Of a DNA stretch of 42,422 nt, positions 40,601 through 42,422 are shown piece by piece (within the stretch, counting starts at the first letter, position 1; every line of letters begins with the position of its first letter). This DNA comes from an uncultured Bacilli bacterium. Its GTDB lineage: Bacteria > Bacillota_I > Bacilli_A > RF39 > UBA660. The notes under the pieces are model-generated. The model saw only the letters and a list, made by a program, of their open reading frames with translations, was not told the origin of the DNA and searched no databases. The stretch lies in assembly GCA_947629375.1 (NCBI GenBank), contig CANRDN010000017.1, forward strand, positions 1-42,422, written 5' to 3'. The position numbers were made by a program, and so were the translations under genes.

Positions 40601-42422
40601 ATATTTTTTTCTTAAGTAGAACGAGGCCAAATAGACCGACTACTCCAATTATACCAGTTGTAAGATATTTACCTATTGAGTCATAAGTCAAAGGTGAATC
40701 AACAATTTTCTCAAATTTACCTACAAAGACAACCTTGTTATCAGGCATATCGAATGCACCATCAACTACTTCTACATCTTCAGTGTGCCATCCAAGAAAT
40801 CGATAACCATTTATAATATCACCTGCTTTTAAACCATTCATCTTAACTTTAGATCCTTTTAGGTAAGATTCTACTTCAGGTGGAAGGAATCCATTAGGCA
40901 TATCTCCATCAATTACATATTCTACAGTATTACCTTCAACTACTTCATAAGGGTTAGTTGGGCTACCATCACCACTAGATACAACCATAGAGTGCTTTAG
41001 AGAGACCATTGGACGAACTGAATACTCACCACAACTAGATGCTATAGGTGCAACTCCTAAATCTAAGGACACAGGAGTGCAAGATGGACTTGCAATATCT
41101 AAAGCACCGGAATATAAAATTACAAAACCTACACTTTCTGAATGATATTCATCTAAAAAATATGTTGAAGGTGTCATAGTATAAAACTCATAACCACTAG
41201 ATAAATAGCTATATGGTTCAACATAAGAAAAAGGTTTTATAGAACTTTCATCTTCTCCTGCAAATGGACTTCCGGCATATATTGCTTCTTGAGCAGTTAT
41301 TGTAGCTGTTGGATATTTTAACTTACCATTTCCAATTTTATCACTCACGGTGAACATATCATTTTTATTTATATATTTTAATGAAGCTGTTATTTTGTTG
41401 TTATCTTTAATTGGTGAATTTTTATTAAATAATGCTACTACATTGCTTTTATCATTATACCAAACTACATCTTCTATTTTATCATCATAACTCAACAATT
41501 CATTAGCATACCATTTATCAATAATTTTTTTCATTCCTGAATCATATTTGTTTTCAGAATGATAGTAACTGTTATATATATCATCAACTTTTTCTCCATC
41601 TTTAAAATATATATAATCAAACTTGTTATAAATTTTATTGTAGTAAAAATAAATAACCTCTTTACAACTATTAGAAAAATTACTACAAAAATAATGATGA
41701 CCATTAAAAAGAGTCTCATCAGATATATGTAATATTCCTTCTTCAAATGACAAATAAGGAAAAATATCAATAGGATTTTTTAATGTATACTTTCCGTCTT
41801 TAAATTCTACGTCATTTGCAAACAAAAATTTAGAATCATTTATAGAATCATATGTTAATCCTTGTTCAAATTTAAAATAATTAGAAGTAAAACCAAAATC
41901 ATTATCTTGAAAATAACTCCAATCGATTACACTTACTTCAGAACAGGAATAGGAATGGCCACAGGTATAAATAGGATAAGTATTTTTAATTTCATCAATA
42001 TTAGTTTTACTGAACATTCTAGGATTTTTTAATATATATGTATTAGTACCAATATCATAATCTACATCATTACTAAAAAATTCATAATTATATATAATAG
42101 CACCGGAATCAAGTGAAACCGGAAAAAATGCGTCAAATATATTATAATCATCATATACTTTTGAAAATAAGTTGTCATTTAATGAGTCAGATAGCATATA
42201 CAAATTACTACCTCCACTATATAACTCTGAATCGTATCTTGTATTTTCACACTTACCATTCTCGTCTGGTGAACCATTGTAAATTAACTTTACTCCGCCT
42301 GTCTCTGTTGTTCTTACTATTTGCCAACAGAATCCTCCAAATAGAACATTATTGTTATCTATATTTCCTCTATAATAATGGATTGGATATAAGTCATCTT
42401 TAGTACTTGCTATTGTGTATAC
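40599..42422 (-). CDS. Large repeat-containing surface protein, 3' part only
   Basis: Open in frame to the right edge, so the N terminus is missing; 607 residues are visible. The first part contains [22 protein letters not shown], a module I recall from large surface proteins of uncultured Firmicutes. Two copies of a Y-x-LKNP ... C-x5-6-C-x-EV unit follow (about residues 129-166 and 212-257). A segment ending [12 protein letters not shown] and [11 protein letters not shown] comes next, then a SHIRT/InlB-repeat-like domain (about 498-573: [28 protein letters not shown]). The C terminus is SPLTYD, a membrane helix and KKKI, which looks like a sortase-type anchor. Probably an adhesin. Confidence 0.8.
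   Translation of the reverse strand, partial: VYTIASTKDDLYPIHYYRGNIDNNNVLFGGFCWQIVRTTETGGVKLIYNGSPDENGKCENTRYDSELYSGGSNLYMLSDSLNDNLFSKVYDDYNIFDAFFPVSLDSGAIIYNYEFFSNDVDYDIGTNTYILKNPRMFSKTNIDEIKNTYPIYTCGHSYSCSEVSVIDWSYFQDNDFGFTSNYFKFEQGLTYDSINDSKFLFANDVEFKDGKYTLKNPIDIFPYLSFEEGILHISDETLFNGHHYFCSNFSNSCKEVIYFYYNKIYNKFDYIYFKDGEKVDDIYNSYYHSENKYDSGMKKIIDKWYANELLSYDDKIEDVVWYNDKSNVVALFNKNSPIKDNNKITASLKYINKNDMFTVSDKIGNGKLKYPTATITAQEAIYAGSPFAGEDESSIKPFSYVEPYSYLSSGYEFYTMTPSTYFLDEYHSESVGFVILYSGALDIASPSCTPVSLDLGVAPIASSCGEYSVRPMVSLKHSMVVSSGDGSPTNPYEVVEGNTVEYVIDGDMPNGFLPPEVESYLKGSKVKMNGLKAGDIINGYRFLGWHTEDVEVVDGAFDMPDNKVVFVGKFEKIVDSPLTYDSIGKYLTTGIIGVVGLFGLVLLKKKI

Noticed and set aside
1-42422. CRISPR arrays, tRNA/rRNA genes, insertion sequences and prophage genes
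   Set aside because: I looked for regular repeats, CCA-ended cloverleafs, transposase motifs and terminal inverted repeats and saw none.

Overview
This 42.4 kb window is a piece of low-GC chromosome from a Gram-positive-lineage bacterium. It most resembles an uncultured gut Bacilli/Mollicutes-like lineage (RF39- or Erysipelotrichia-type). That placement is inferred from gene content, not from a database search. The evidence is AT-rich DNA, strong GGAGG-type ribosome binding sites, TRTGnTATAAT extended -10 promoters, two T-box leaders, a glmS ribozyme, AddAB (RexAB-like), the helicase loader DnaI, and an mraZ-rsmH-ftsL-pbp cluster. TGA is a stop codon (it ends ruvB) and Trp is TGG, so this is genetic code 11 and not the Mycoplasma code. 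No rRNA, tRNA, CRISPR array or insertion sequence was seen.

Layout, left to right. 0-5 kb: lon with an overlapping unknown gene, an unlisted 59-codon gene with its own promoter, and pyruvate kinase. 5-9.8 kb: a four-gene operon read leftward from a tRNA-Ala-specific T-box: a dNMP-kinase-like P-loop protein, a second P-loop (UPF0200/CoaE-like) kinase, alaS and an unknown gene. 9.8-14 kb: a membrane-anchored protein, a tiny membrane protein, recD2, a YjcZ-like small protein and peptide deformylase. 14-18 kb: a shortened division/cell-wall cluster (mraZ, rsmH, ftsL, PASTA-containing PBP) with three MraZ boxes exactly 10 bp apart in its promoter region. 18-20.1 kb: thrS, lacking the TGS domain, behind a Thr-specific T-box.

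20.1-23.9 kb is the most accessory-looking segment: a lipoprotein, a secreted chymotrypsin-fold protease, a second secreted protein, and a one-piece XRE-type transmembrane regulator whose start is overlapped by a short upstream reading frame. By my hand count this block almost lacks the TCGA tetramers that are frequent in the flanking housekeeping genes. It is my best candidate for a poorly described, horizontally acquired surface system.

24-35.6 kb: glmS behind its self-cleaving ribozyme, a small unknown gene, dnaI, an isolated prepilin peptidase/PilC pair, a YqfQ-like small protein, and compact addB-addA. 35.6-42.4 kb: a GH10-like (DUF187) lipo/membrane hydrolase, a tandem pair of paralogous unknown proteins, queA, an unknown gene overlapping ruvB, ruvB, and the C-terminal part of a large repeat-containing surface protein running off the right edge.

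Functionally the window mixes informational housekeeping (aminoacyl-tRNA synthetases sensing their own tRNAs, DNA repair by AddAB/RecD2/RuvB, primosome loading), envelope growth (MraZ cluster, GlmS) and cell-surface/secreted functions. Several housekeeping genes sit beside short conserved-looking genes of unknown role.
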